NCBI GenBank assembly: GCA_003956705.1
Contig: QZCP01000181.1
Location: 20,835 to 84,834 of the forward strand
Source: Brevipalpus yothersi
Lineage: Eukaryota > Arthropoda > Arachnida > Trombidiformes > Tenuipalpidae
Direction of reading: 5' to 3'
DNA length: 64,000 nt
Positions 1 to 12,475 of the stretch are shown in pieces (the first letter of the stretch is position 1; each line of letters begins with the position of its first letter). Made by a program: the position numbers and the translations under genes. The notes beneath the pieces were generated by a model. The model saw only the letters and a list, made by a program, of their open reading frames with translations, ran no database searches and was not told where the DNA came from.

Positions 1-1286
1 AGCAAAACCTAGACCCAATCTTTTCATACCGCTCTCGGATATATCTAAACGCTCTACTTTTGACTTGTGGTTCTTCACTCAAGCGAATGTTCGAAAATCA
101 AGAATCTCTCCAAATCAAATTATCAACAGTTTCTGAGCGATTGAAAAATGCGAAAGATTCACACCGTTTATCAACACTCCTCCGTGATCTAGTGTCTGTC
201 AATGAATTCATAAAATCTCATCCAGTTGCCTTACCTCTCAGTCCGAGCATGCAAATTGTTGGAATAGACATCGAGTCATGTTCTTATTATAATTCCAACA
301 CTTTGCCCTTAAAATTGGTTTTCAAGAGTCATCCAAAAGATACTGCGTCATCCTCCCAAATCGAAGCGATCTATAAAGTTGGTGATGATCTTCGCCAAGA
401 TGCTTTCACCATGCAAATGATCAGAATTATGAACAAACTTTGGTTACAAGAGGGGCTTGATCTTCGTATAGTGGTCTATGATTGTATGGCGACTGATCAT
501 CGTAAAGGATTTGTGGAGATGGTGAAAAATGCTGAAACTTTACGCAAAATTCAGAATGAGTATGGTATTACAGGCACTTTTCGAGATAGCTGCATTTCTG
601 AATGGCTCCAGAAACATAATCCTCTTGAACTGGACTATCGGAAAGCTGTTGAAAATTTCACTCTCTCCCTTGCTGGATACCTTGTGGTCACCTACGTTTT
701 AGGAATAGGTGATCGCCACAATGACAATATCATGATAACTACTTCTGGTCATTTATTTCATATCGATTTCGGTAAATATCTTGGCGATGCCCAGATGTTG
801 GGCTCAATCAAACGTGATCGAACTCCGTTCATCCTTACAAGTGACATGGCATATGTGATAAATGGTGGAGATAAGCCATCTGAACAATTTCAAAACTTTG
901 TTGTTCTATGCTGTGATGCATTCAATACAATTCGAAGACACACAAATCTATTTTTGAATCTATTCTCACTGATGGTCTCATCCGATGTGCCTGGTTTGTC
1001 CCTGGATGCCGTGAAGTACATCCATTCAACTCTTCTGCCTAGTTTAACTGAAGCAGAAGCTACCATTGCCTTCAACAAAATGATCGAAGAAACTCTCAGC
1101 TCTGTTTCCACTAAATTCAATTTTTTTCTGCACAATCTTGCCCAGCTACGTTTTACTGGTGATTCTCGTCGAAAAAGAAATAAGCGCAAGGCTAGCAAGA
1201 AAGCTTTACAAAGATCCAAAAGTGATGATTTTCTACTTGATTATATGGATTTATTAGTCCAAAAGCCAAAAGAATCACAACAGTAG
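1..1286 (+). CDS. PIK3C2: Class II phosphatidylinositol 3-kinase, C-terminal kinase part (5' end outside window)
   Basis: Phosphorylates phosphatidylinositol at the 3-position on endosomal or plasma membranes (family knowledge). The frame is open from base 3 to the stop at 1284-1286, giving 427 residues that continue a protein starting upstream of the window. Visible motifs, in order: the end of the helical domain, the lipid-kinase loop VGDDLRQD, the catalytic loop GIGDRHNDNIM, the activation segment start HIDFGKYLGDAQM, then KRDRTPFILTSDMAYVINGG and KFNFFLHNLAQLRF. The last stretches are characteristic of class II rather than class I or III enzymes. The protein then runs into a basic, serine-containing tail (RRKRNKRKASKK) and stops. 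Animal class II enzymes usually continue with PX and C2 domains; neither is visible here or in the 1 kb downstream. A possible donor (GTGATT near 1158) could skip the tail, but no PX-like exon follows. Confidence 0.93.
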   Translation, partial: QNLDPIFSYRSRIYLNALLLTCGSSLKRMFENQESLQIKLSTVSERLKNAKDSHRLSTLLRDLVSVNEFIKSHPVALPLSPSMQIVGIDIESCSYYNSNTLPLKLVFKSHPKDTASSSQIEAIYKVGDDLRQDAFTMQMIRIMNKLWLQEGLDLRIVVYDCMATDHRKGFVEMVKNAETLRKIQNEYGITGTFRDSCISEWLQKHNPLELDYRKAVENFTLSLAGYLVVTYVLGIGDRHNDNIMITTSGHLFHIDFGKYLGDAQMLGSIKRDRTPFILTSDMAYVINGGDKPSEQFQNFVVLCCDAFNTIRRHTNLFLNLFSLMVSSDVPGLSLDAVKYIHSTLLPSLTEAEATIAFNKMIEETLSSVSTKFNFFLHNLAQLRFTGDSRRKRNKRKASKKALQRSKSDDFLLDYMDLLVQKPKESQQ

Positions 1287-2334
1287 AATTGAAAAGTCTT
1301 AATTTTCTATCGTTTAATTTTTAACATCTAATTATACTATCTAGATCGAAAAAATCATTGATCAGCGATCAATTTGAGCCTTCAAAGTTTCATCAAGTCA
1401 CAAACTCGTAGTGGAAGTTTCTCACTAAGAGTGATCATTCATAAAAGTATCTGATAAAAAGTCAGGGCAAAATATCTATTCTGTAAATTTTTAATCATCT
1501 GATCAAGAAATATAAATACGCTCCTTTTTTTATATTACAACCATCTCATGGCCTAATCTTAATTGTCTTTCAATCTATTAATCCTCTTTGGTAACAGAAC
1601 TAAGACAAAGATTAAGAAACAAGTTTATAATGCTTGGATCAGTCAAGCTAAAGTTTTTTCCAACATCCGTTTCGAATAGCAAAAAATTTGTGTGAATCCA
1701 GGTCACCAACCGGAAGAGATATATGAAAGATGTTAAACCCTATCAATTATGTGTATTGACTACCAATTTCTATCAGTGTGGATTTTAACTGTCTGTCTCG
1801 ATCTTTCTCAACCTCTTACTTAATTCTATATTGCGTAATGAGATATTTATTAATTATTCAATCGTCAGATATTCTTGGACAATACGGGTGTCGAATAGAA
1901 CTGATTAATATTCAACTTCTATTCTGATTGACCAATTATTCGGGAAGGGCAAGCAAGCGTAACATTTTACTCTCGATGATTCCAATATGAAATCGAATGA
2001 TGTCAGTAAAGCACGATCATTGATCAAGAATTGAAGTAGCGTTGAATTGTGAAAACGGAATCAAATGAAATGGGATGCACATTATTCGTACAGCCTTACT
2101 TTCGGTCTAATACTCAACTGGACTCCAATATTCACATTCGATGAATGTTAATCATCTATCCTGCTGATAGTATGCTGTCTGATTTTGATAAGAACTTAAC
2201 TAAACCCTTTATTTATGATAAAAATGAATTTCAAATGTTATCTATGCTTTGATTTATTCACCAGTGGTCAAGAGGATTTTTTCAACAATGTAAAATACAA
2301 AATAATTGTCCATGGATAACTCTCAAATGTCAAA
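1287..2334. other. Intergenic spacer, no gene seen
   Basis: AT-rich sequence without a reading frame of useful length on either strand. It holds the PI3K 3' untranslated region and presumably the promoter of the next gene. No PX or C2 coding sequence was found here. Confidence 0.6.
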
Positions 2335-5312
2335 ATGCTTCATGGTGAGTAATATCAAGTAATTTTCAATCAATTTCAAATAGATCACTTTTTGATGCTT
2401 TAAATCATATCATTTTTATCAGCGTTCTTTTTGATCATTCACTTGGTCATTGGAATAGCTCAATCTCAACAATATGATCAAAGTTTGTACGATGGTGATA
2501 TCGGTGGAACTTTTTCGTCCACTGATCCATCACAATCAAATTTAATAGGAGATTTTGGGAACGAATTAGCACCAGGAATTGAGTCAATCGATAGGCTGAA
2601 TCCAAATTTTGATCCACTTCAAGGGAATGATTTGAATTCACTAAGATCTCGTCTCTTTGGACCATCCATGGAACGTAGGATCTTCAATCCATTCAATCGA
2701 ATATTGTTCTCCTTTCTTGGGCCTCGATTGATGCGCTTTCAGCTCGATATGATGATGCAAACGCTACTTTCTGAGGTTATTCGAAAAATGATCAGTCCAT
2801 TTATTACAAATGCTGTTGGAAGATTAATGAATAATGATGCCTCCAATAATGGAGGTATAAAGGGAGGATTGAATTTAGGACTATCCACTGGGCAAGGTTC
2901 TAGCAGTAGTCAAGTCTCAATCGGAACCGGAAATGGTAATGGTGCTTCCCCAGCTCCTCAAATCTCTGTGATACCCAGCCAAATGTCCAATGGACAAATC
3001 CAATTGATAATCAAATCGGGTGATCCATCAAATGGTGGAATGACCAGTGTTGCTCTTGGTACACCTTCCAATTTTGTGAACTCTGGAACACCACTATCTG
3101 GGCAAAACTTGCCCATACAAATACCTCAGATATCGTAAGTATTCTACATATGATACGAATTTTACGATATGAATTTTGCAGCGATCAATTACATACTTCC
3201 GCCTCTACTCTCACAGAGACAATCAATTGCAGCAACTGATGAATGCTCAATTGCAACAAATGTTGATTAACAAGCTTCCGGCGCAACTTGTTCCCCAAGT
3301 TCAGCAGCAACTTCAATCTCAAATTCAGGTATGGGTCTGCGATAATGCAAAGAGTTCAGAATTTCTTTCAGATTTTTTCTAGCAGTTTTGAGAAAACCTA
3401 ATCTTGATTGAAAATCCCAGTTTTCAGCCTATTAGTTAAGAGTTCAGGAGAAATAGTTCAGTATGTGGAATTGATCTATAGGGACTAATGCCGCTTTGCT
3501 GTACCCTACCTCCGACTCTACTTTCCATAGGTATTATTTTCAAATTATTTGTTTGTTTGGAGAAAAATTCTCTCTCCAGGTATCAAGCAAGATATGGATG
3601 AATTTTTATGGGCTCTAATTTATAGTCATTTTAAGAATACAGACCCACCCAATGTTGAATGAGATTTATTAATATTCCGATTCATATTCTACTTTTAGGA
3701 GCGCATACCTTTACTACAGCAACAGCTCCGATTGCAACTACAGCATCAACTTGGTCAACAGTTGGCAAATCAAATCATTCCCCAAAGCACCATGAATGGT
3801 GGTGTTTTGTCAACATCTAATGATGGCTTGAATCAAGTTGGTCAGCAAATAGCTAACATGCCTCCTGTTCAAGCTAACCCGGTGGACCAATCTATGCTCA
3901 AATTACAAGTTAACCCTATGAATTCTATTCCTACAATTCATCAACCTAATTCACAAGCATCTTTTGGCAACATCGCACCAGGATATTCTATTGACTCTCC
4001 TCAATCAATGAATCGTCTACCTGACAATGGTCCTGTATTACAGATGATGGTTAATTCTGCCCAATATACTGTTCCACCATCCAGTACACTAGGAAATCAT
4101 GGAGGTGCCAATCCAAGCTCAAATCAAGATATTAACCATAAATACTCTGATATGTCAGCTCCTTTATCGGTTAATCACAATTTTCGAATCAATACCTCTG
4201 CTCACAATCAAGTTCGACTGGAGGATAGCCGAAGTTTGTCCAATTCGAAAGTTAGTTTTGGACATCCTGGTTTAGCTTCGAAAGCGAACGAAGAATATCC
4301 AGAAGAGAAAGTGCAAATTTCGAATGTTCCAAGTTCTAACTCTGAAAGTGATCATCGAGGATCTTCATCGGTCTCCATTACTCCAGTGTTCCAAAAATCT
4401 GAAATGAATTATGATCTATCTACACAAGACTCAATCGATGAAGGTGCCGATAATAGTTCCCAAACTTCGATGGCCAATTATGAACATATAAAAGAAACCA
4501 TTCAGCAACTTACAGGTGAGGCTCAGCCTCAGTTGAGCAGTGAACAGAATAGTGGCGATATCAATAATGGTACATCAATGGAAGTTGTTCAATCTGGAGT
4601 AGAGAATCAAGATTTGAACATTGATAATCATTATGCTAAAAACGAATCTAATCCAGAAGATTCTGGAAAAGGTTCGGTAGAATCAAGCAATGAGAATCAA
4701 GATTTTCGTTCAGAAAACTCTAATTTACATCCTATTTTGGTCTATGCTGACTTTCCACATCAACAACCATCATCACCGATTGATCAATCCATGTCTTTCA
4801 GCCAAGTTCCCGACGCTAAATCTCAGCTGACTCATGATCAGTATTCCACTTCTTCACAAATGCTCAGCAGTTCTGATAACAGTAATTCTTTTCGTACTCC
4901 TTCCTCATTTTATGATGCTGGTGATAATCGTCACTTAAGCTCATACCATCATGATCGAAATATACGTATACCATCAGTTTCACCTACTTTATCATCTCCA
5001 TTGAGCTATTCTCATAGTTCACCTTCACAATCTGATCAAGAAGGGAAAGAAAATTTGGAGAGGCAAAAAATTACGGAAGATAACGTTTATCCCAACTCAG
5101 ATCCTCAATCAGTATCAGGCTGGGCTGATTCTCATCAGCAAGGATCTGCTGATCCTCAAAATTCTCCTCAATCACAAGATTATTCTGATGATAAAGAGGA
5201 AAGTATTAAGACAATAAATTATACACCAAAATTGACTCTAGAACAGGAGAGGGAACGAAAAGAACGATGGCAAACAATGTTGAAAAATTTGAATCGCTAT
5301 TATGGCTATTGA
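2335..5312 (+). CDS. Secreted Gln/Ser/Asn-rich protein, 815 aa, unrecognised family
   Basis: Four exons: 2335-2344, 2423-3134, 3217-3328, 3699-5312, all with GT/AG borders and matching phases; 816 codons including the stop. The 10-base first exon was chosen because it supplies an ATG in the only phase that joins into the long frame. It yields a signal peptide beginning MLHAFFLIIHLVIGIAQSQQ. The mature part has a short more ordered region (about residues 85-145, including MERRIFNPFNRILFSF). A Gln-rich helical stretch follows (exon 3 and the start of exon 4, LQQLMNAQLQQMLINKLP), then about 500 residues of low-complexity Ser/Asn/Gln/Asp sequence. It ends with a charged segment, QERERKERWQTMLKNLNRYY. 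Only one cysteine-poor chain is seen and no known domain. Role unknown; an extracellular matrix, silk, glue or salivary protein are possibilities only. Confidence 0.8.
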
Positions 5313-5379
5313 TGGTCCTAATTAAGATTAAATCAAAATGATTTGATTCAAATTCTCTTGAATTCTTACAAAGTAATGT

Positions 5380-5385
5380 AATAAA
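5380..5385 (+). terminator. Probable polyadenylation signal AATAAA
   Basis: AATAAA about 70 bases after the stop codon of the secreted Gln-rich protein gene; the position is typical for a metazoan poly(A) signal. Confidence 0.45.
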
Positions 5386-5792
5386 AGATAATGATCATAA
5401 TGGATTAGTGACGAAAATTTTGCGTGCCTCAAGGATATCGATCAGATGAAAAAAGTGTTAAATGAAAATTTCTCTCTCTCTCACAATTGTTAAATAATTT
5501 TTCCATGAATATGTTCCCATCATCAAGTGACTCATGATAATTCATTCGAATAACAAAATCAATCGTTTGTCTCTTAAATGATGAGTATTGGCCCATTAAA
5601 GTTGAATTATAATCGAAAATACCTTCAACAGTCTCTCCTAAGCCCTTTTATTTCATTTGGCATCAGCAATGCTTGTGTCCATGACCTAAAGGTTTTCATT
5701 TCCAATTGAGACTAATATCGTAGTTGAATGGCTGAAAAAGGGGAACTTTGTCCAGGAAATTTTTCATCTTATTCTTATAACTTCATGACTTC

Positions 5793-6440
5793 ATGATAGA
5801 CCATTTTTTTGGGAAAAAATATGCACTTCGTTCCGGTGATTGGATGAAGGATATTCTCTTAAGTCTTTCAACTGTCCTCAGAAGTCAATCTCACTACTTG
5901 CCAGTCAGAAAGCTGATCAAGTATTTAATTTGTGTTTATGGTGGGAAAAAAGAATTTTTTTTCCTCATTTTTGACAGGGAAGAGTTGAAAAATATCAGCC
6001 AATAATTCAAGGTGATTTCAGTACAATTGAACGAGATTCATGTATGCTTGTAGCTGGGACAGGAAACCAACTTTTTTCGAAGGATAAATAGAATTATACT
6101 GCTAAGATCCTCGATAATTAATTGCCCATACATTTGAGAAAATTCAAATGGAACACTAAGATTACAAGGTATAGTCAAGTTCTCAAATAAATGTGAATTT
6201 GAATCAATTTTCGAAGAATTTTGCAGAATAAAGTTAATCTCTTGACAGAAATAGAAAGTGTTCCCATCATATCTGAATCATACAAATATTTGTTGGCAAA
6301 ATTTTCGAGTTTGTTTGACAAATATTTCCATCATGTGAGAGTGATCTCAGATCTATCACCAAATATCTTACCCAATACGATTGCAGGTCGCTTTGCTTTC
6401 ATGATTGTTCTATCCTGTTGGAAAGCTTCTTATTTGATGG
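5793..6440 (+). pseudogene. Coding-like fragments, possibly a decayed or unrecognised gene
   Basis: Several short open stretches look protein-like but do not join cleanly. They are a frame near 5823-5922 (KYALRSGDWMKDILLSLST), a frame near 6001-6090 preceded by an acceptor (GRVEKYQPIIQGDFSTIERD), and a frame from the acceptor TTTTGCAG at about 6227 (NKVNLLTEIESVPIISESYK). Splicing 5922 to about 5990 removes 67 bases but leaves the frames out of phase, and stops interrupt the other joins. No family is recognised. It may be a relic, a gene whose exons I have joined wrongly, or chance. Confidence 0.2.
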
Positions 6441-6490
6441 AACAAAAGTTCAGTAACCCATCACTGATGTTCAATTTCAATTTCTTCTAT

Positions 6491-6540
<50 letters not shown>

Positions 6541-7667
6541 ACAAACACAAACTTATTTAATCAACAGGTTGTGTTATGTTTGACTGGTTAGAGTAAGATT
6601 CATCACCGTTATCATTATTATGTTGCCACAATTTTGAGAAAAATATTGCTTTCTCTATCCAAGAAAAAAATATTCAGCCAGTCAGCTGTGAGCAGGTAAG
6701 TGAGTCAATATAATTTGAGAGCCATTATCGGGCTGAGTTGGAAAAGTTTGTCAGAATAGAAATAAGTGAATTAATATGTGTGTGTGTGCAAGAGAGAGAT
6801 CGAAAGTGATGGAATAATTTTTTCGTTGATTTGTCGAATAATATTGTTGGAGTCAAATTAGTCTCAACTCAGAAAAGACATTCTCAATGATAAGAGGAGA
6901 GGCAAATCATATTAGAGAGAGAGAGAGAGAATAGAGAGAAAGGGAGAGAGAGAGAGAGAGTCAAAATGAGTGAGAGAGAAATACTTTTGCTCACTTCAAA
7001 CGAAAATTCGTTAGCTGTTGTCACATTTTAACGAAAAAATATTAGACTACAATACAATCGATTATTATCAGAAAACATGAGCGTGTACGTTAGTAAGGGA
7101 GTGAGTGTGTGAGAGAGAGAATATATATATATTCAAATTAGTGACAATCGACGATATTCCTTATTCGACTAAATCCACACATTCAATTTTGTGTGTAAGC
7201 GTGTGTATGTTGGTGTGGGGTGTGCATATCATGAAATATCATGGAATATGATGTCGGGGGAGGAGGAAGAGGTGAAGAATGAGGAAGGTGAAGAGTGAAA
7301 ATTGAAAGTGAGAGAAAATAGCGAGTAAAATAATAGTTTTTTTTCGTCCATCGTTTTTCTAATTCGAAAAAGAAAACGAATCTTTTTCTGAAAACTTTTC
7401 CACTTTTGTGATATCCGAAAAAAATTTTTCAACTTACTCGAATCATTTCAAAATTTTCGGTGTATCTGTATTGCTCATAATCATCACCATGAGTGTCCTG
7501 TGAATGTCCATCGATTCTGTGTGTCCATCACCACCATTATGACCAAGATTGATTTGAATTTGTATGTTAATTCATGACAATTGTTTCAAATTAATTCAGC
7601 ATGATGATGAAATGATTTCACTCAAATAGCCATCCGGTATATATCCGGTGCTTTGGAAAAGTTCATC
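6441..7667. other. Upstream region of the ABCH gene with GA/CT tracts
   Basis: No gene seen. Contains a (CT)n tract at about 6493-6520, GA-rich blocks at about 6914-6960 and 7109-7122, and GT-rich runs. Presumably holds the ABCH promoter and 5' leader; GA blocks can bind GAGA-type factors in other arthropods (inference). An in-frame acceptor-like CAAATAG just before 7630 allows an upstream leader exon. Confidence 0.4.
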
Positions 7668-10344
7668 ATGGTTGTGATGTGTGGTCAAAGTAATGCTGGT
7701 ATTATTGATGGTGTCAAATTGGATAGAATAGTGATGCTACCCAGTTGTGAATCGGATGAAAGGGATTGTGTTTCATTGCCCAATATTAATGTGCTCGAAG
7801 AAATTAAAACCTTCAATCAACCCATACTATCGGCACTTGATCCACGTCGAAGGGCTCTTATGGACATTAAGCCATTGAAAGCTGTACAAGCTCGAAGTGT
7901 TACGTATACAATAGGAAAAAAGGATCGTATTGTGAATATTCTCAATCGAACTAATATGACCGTACCTTTAGGTATGATCTACAGTCTTTTAGGACCCAGT
8001 GGATGTGGTAAAACAACCCTACTTCGATGTGTCATCGGTTGTCTCAAACCCCACAAAGGCTTAATTCGAGTGTTCGGATTCAAGCCCGGTGGAAGGAATA
8101 GCCATATTCCAGGTAATTATTTCAATATAGCGCTTCACATATTTTGAGGTGATAGAATTCACCAGATAAATTACAATAATCAGATAGTTCTCCACATTCA
8201 TCTATCTTCAGGGGATATAGTGATAATTTTTTGATGAATTGCTTTCCTCAGGTCCTGATGTGGGCTATATGCCACAAGAATTTGCTCTCTACGATGATCT
8301 CACCATTGAGGAAACTTTGAATTATTTTGGTCGAATATACTATATGAAAGATGATCTACTCCAGCAGAGAATTGATCATCTGATTGAGATAATGGAACTT
8401 CCAGATAGGAGGCACATAATCAAAAAGTGCAGTGGTGGTCAAAAGCGTCGAGTATCATTTGCCTGTTCATTGATACACAAGCCGAAATTACTTTTACTCG
8501 ATGAGCCAACAGTGGGTGTTGATCCCATACTGAGGACACGTATTTGGGACATTCTGATACACTTCACGGAACAGGAACGTATGACAGTGATTATCACCAC
8601 ACATTACATAGAGGAAACACGTCGATCACATATGATCGGCTTTATGCGTCGAGGCCATATACTGGCCGAAGATAGTCCGACAACATTGATTCGACGATAT
8701 CATGTGAATAATTTGGAAGATGTTTTCTATAAACTGTGTGCTGCCCAAAAGCGACAATCAAAATTGTGGAAACGTACATCGTCCCGTAAACAGAATGGCT
8801 TATTCCGCTATTTTGATATGGCGGCCGATATTGATGATAATAATCACCACCATTTTGATCTAGAATCAAATGGAACAGAATATGGTGGTAATAATAATAA
8901 TAATACTACTGGTGCCAATGGTAATTGTAAAAGTGCCTTATCAACTCACCCCAATAGTCATTGGTATACAAAATTGAATGCAGTGACTAGAAAAATATTA
9001 ATCCAATCAATTCGTCAGCCATCGGCAATTTTTGCACAATTCATACTACCATTCATCAGTTTACTGCTATTTTGTGTGTGTATCGGTGGTACACCGAAAA
9101 ATGTGGAAATTGGTGTGGTTAATTTGGAGAATCCAGTTTATTTAAGTGAAAAATTTTTAACACAAATTGACACATCAATACTGAGGATACACAATGAAAG
9201 TGATCTGGAAGTGGCTCTCAATCATGTTAAACATCAAAGATTGATGGGTGTCTTGTATTTTGAGCCAAATTTTTCGGATAGTCTACTACAGAGGACAGAC
9301 ATTGATCATCTGATCGATAGTGATATAGTTGAATCGAGTACAATCAAAATGTATGCCGATTTGAGTAACAAAGTGCTACTGGTTACCATTATGAGATCTC
9401 TTGATATTGCGGTTCAAAAATTTTTACAAAATGTTTCCGAAGATTTGGGTTTTGCAGCAGCTTTTTTTAAGCCACCAATACGAGTGGAGGAAGTGATTTT
9501 TGGTGAATTTCCGGATGGCGATTATTTTGCCATCAGACAGTATGGTGTGCCAGGAATTTTAATTGTTTTGACGTATAGTTGTGCTTTCGGATTGACACTC
9601 ATGGTTTTAACTGGTAAGAAATTGATGGCAGAAATTTTTTTTTCGAAACTATTTTCTTCTATAACTAAACAGAATTCTTGAAGATTTTGAACTTTAATTC
9701 TTAATTCTGAATTCTTTCTCTATCCAGTTGAAAGAGCTCGTCAAATGTTTGAACGAAATTTTGTTGCTGGTGTTACAACAACCCACATAATACTTGGCCA
9801 TCTAATAGCAAGAGTGGTGTTTATGTCATTCAATGTGATAATATTATTTTTTGTGGCACTATTTCTCTTTGATGTACCATGCAAAGGTTCACCATATGAA
9901 GCTCTCGGAATTTTGCTTAGTCAATGTGTTGCTGGTCAGTATTTGTGTGTTATTCTTGCTCATGATGAGATGATTTTTTCTGGTTTTCGGTTTTATCTGA
10001 ATTTTATTCTCTTCCATGTAGGCTTAACTCATGGTATGATGGTGTCCTCGATGTGTCCAGAGTTTTACATGCAAGCTGTGATCAGTAATGGAATGCTCCT
10101 GACCATGTTCATACTGTCTGGTGCTCTATGGCCACTGGAATCTTTACCCGTTTGGTTGAAACATATGGGTAAATTTTTACCAACAACCATACCTACGGAA
10201 AGTTTACGAAGCGTTTTGACACGAGGCTTAGATTACACTCATCCTCTGGTATATGCTGGCTTCATAGTGTCCACTGTGTGGTCAATAGTTTTCTTCTTTT
10301 TTGCTGTGATTCTTTTTAATAAAACTCAAAAAGCCAAAGATTAA
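7668..10344 (+). CDS. ABC transporter, subfamily H-like half-transporter, 778 aa
   Basis: ATP-driven membrane transporter. Insect ABCH members move lipids to the cuticle barrier, but the substrate here is unknown. Exons 7668-8112, 8252-9613, 9728-9934, 10022-10344 join in phase to 778 residues. One nucleotide-binding domain comes first: Walker A GPSGCGKTT (about residue 109), Q-loop MPQEFALYDDL, signature CSGGQKRR, Walker B KLLLLDEPTVG, and H-loop IITTHYIEE. A membrane domain follows, with an external loop of about 150 residues and several hydrophobic helices; the re-entrant region FILSGALWPLESLP is present. NBD-first order and the EYGxP-like RQYGVPGILI/VERARQMFERN region resemble ABCH (often labelled ABCG23-like). 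The last intron (9935-10021) is 87 bases with no stop and in frame, so a naive ORF call would add 29 residues. The start could be ATG 7668 or 7677. Convergent with the P450 gene. Confidence 0.9.
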
Positions 10345-10768
10345 TTATAATATCATGATAAATTAAAAAATTCATTATCATCTAATATAATTTGAGCTTT
10401 TTCTTTTCCCTCTTTGAATCTTGATGCATGTAAATTGAATATTTTCAGCCAATGAATCAAAAGTTATATAAGATTAGGAAATGAAGAGGTTACTTTAATT
10501 GATGAGATCTGATCTGAGTGAAAGTCGAGAGTGGATAACTTTATTTCATCACAATCAAATTTGAATTAGATGTTACTAGAAGTATTGGAAATTTGGACAG
10601 AGTTTCACCTAAATATGATCATAATCAATTACCAATCCCTCTATTCATGTCAGAGTTTCAGTAAATCATTGAGTCAGAAACTTAAGCTAATATGAAATTA
10701 TGCATAAAAGTCAGAGACAACATTTCTTTATGACATTTAACTGAGGTCTTGAAAATTGCTAAATCTCA

Positions 10769-12475
10769 CTATCTTCGAAGTTCAATGCCTACTTCGAGAC
10801 CTTCATGCTTCAGGCCAAAGAGGCCTGGAACATATTCGAGTACATCAGGAGTTTTATCACACTTGATCAGAACAAACTTTTTGAGAACCGAAGCAATGGC
10901 ATATTTCGCATGCATCAATGCAAATCGCATTCCAACACAGTTTCTTGGTCCAGCTCCAAAAGGAAGCCATGTGAATGGTGTCAATTGTTTACAATTTTCT
11001 GGTAAGAAACGGTCAGGCAAAAATTTCTCTGGATCAGGATAGAATTTTGGATCATGATGTATGGCGTAAATTGGTACCATTATGCCTGTCCCAGCATCGA
11101 TTGTGAGGGTATCGGTGATCTTGTAGCGATTAAGAGCTCTTCGAGATAACATTAACGCTGAGGGATCTAGTCTCAGACATTCTTTCACCACAGCATCTAG
11201 GTAAGGTAGATTGATGAGAACGTTATAATCATCGATATCATTCTCAGAAATCTCCTCATACAATCGATCTTGAATATCAGGATTCATGGCCAATCGATAT
11301 GATAGCCATGCGAGAAGATTACTTGTAACTTCAGTTCCAGCCAGTAAGAAGATGACACTGGAAGCAACAATTTCGAGTCGAGACAATTTTTTGGGGCAAT
11401 CCGTAGATGAAAGTTGTTCATTAACTTCCTTTTCCAAAGACTCCATTTCCATTTCGTTTTCGAGCATGTAGTGGAGAAAATCTTGATCATCATTGTGAGC
11501 AACTTGCTTGCGATTCTTAATTATCTGATCAACCAGAGCTTCAAAGTAATTTAGGTGGGTTGGTCTCAAAAAAGTTACCTTAAAAAGTTGGGCAAGACAT
11601 TTGGGTAACGTCACAACCAATAATGTTCGTAAGAAAGGTTGTGAGAAAGCTTCTTGAAAAATTTTCAACAGTTCCGATCTACTTTCACCAGAGGCGGCAA
11701 TATCAGTGGCAAAGAAGCTCCTTGCGATGACAATTAGGCTTCCTTCAGTCCACATGGTTTTTGGATCAAAACTTTTCGAGTGTCGAGAGATTTCATTAAA
11801 CTGTTGATTGATATTTTCAACTGACATCTTTATCAAATTGAACATTATCTTGAGTTTACCAGAGGTGAAAGATCGTGTCATGGCACCCCGAACTCGCTTC
11901 CAATCATCACCGTCAAGTATGGTGACAAATTTTTGCTCAATTGGACTGCTGGTAGTTTTGATATTGATACCTTCTGGAAAATCTTGGAAATCTTTCACAA
12001 AAATTCTCTTAATTAATTCTGGATCTGCAACGAAAAGTATCGGCTCAAATCCTTGGTAGCCGCTTTGAGGAAAGAAAATCATAAGTTCAGCATGAAGTTA
12101 TGTCGATTGAATGAATAGAATTGATGAATGAATGGAGTGATAAAAAAAAATTAATCAACAATCTTACCCCCAAATCGGCCCATATTCGGCATAAGCTTTC
12201 ATCTGGAGGGAACATATTGGCTTTGTCATTTGACTATAAGTATCATCAAATGGGAATAGTGAAGTTGGTCCATGGAAACCTCTCAATTTCCAATAGAATG
12301 TTCTTCTGATAAGCAGTCTTTTGGAAGGAATAAGAATATTGGAACAATTCAATGATAATGTTAATGAACGAACATCATAACATTCTTACATCATAACTAA
12401 AGTGATGATAATGCAGGCCAACTGAGTGAGTGAGAAGTAAAGTGGAAAAAAATCAAGAACTTGAGAGAAGACCAT
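10769..12475 (-). CDS. Cytochrome P450, CYP3 clan, 509 aa, complete
   Basis: Haem mono-oxygenase anchored in the endoplasmic reticulum; CYP3-clan members commonly oxidise xenobiotics. The exact substrate is not predictable. Exons on the minus strand: 12475-12390, 12317-12168, 12062-10769; lengths 86, 150 and 1294 sum to 510 codons. Exon 1 encodes the N-terminal membrane anchor (MVFSQVLDFFPLYFSLTQ followed by an Ile-rich helix). Exon 2 continues with RRTFYWKLRGFHGPTSLFPF. Exon 3 carries the I-helix LLAGTEVTS, the K-helix ExxR as KECLRLDP, the PERF region as LPDRFLP, and the haem-binding loop FGAGPRNCVGMRFA with Cys454. Length and all key residues are normal, so it should be functional. A broken relative lies about 0.8 kb upstream, indicating an old local duplication. 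Confidence 0.93.
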
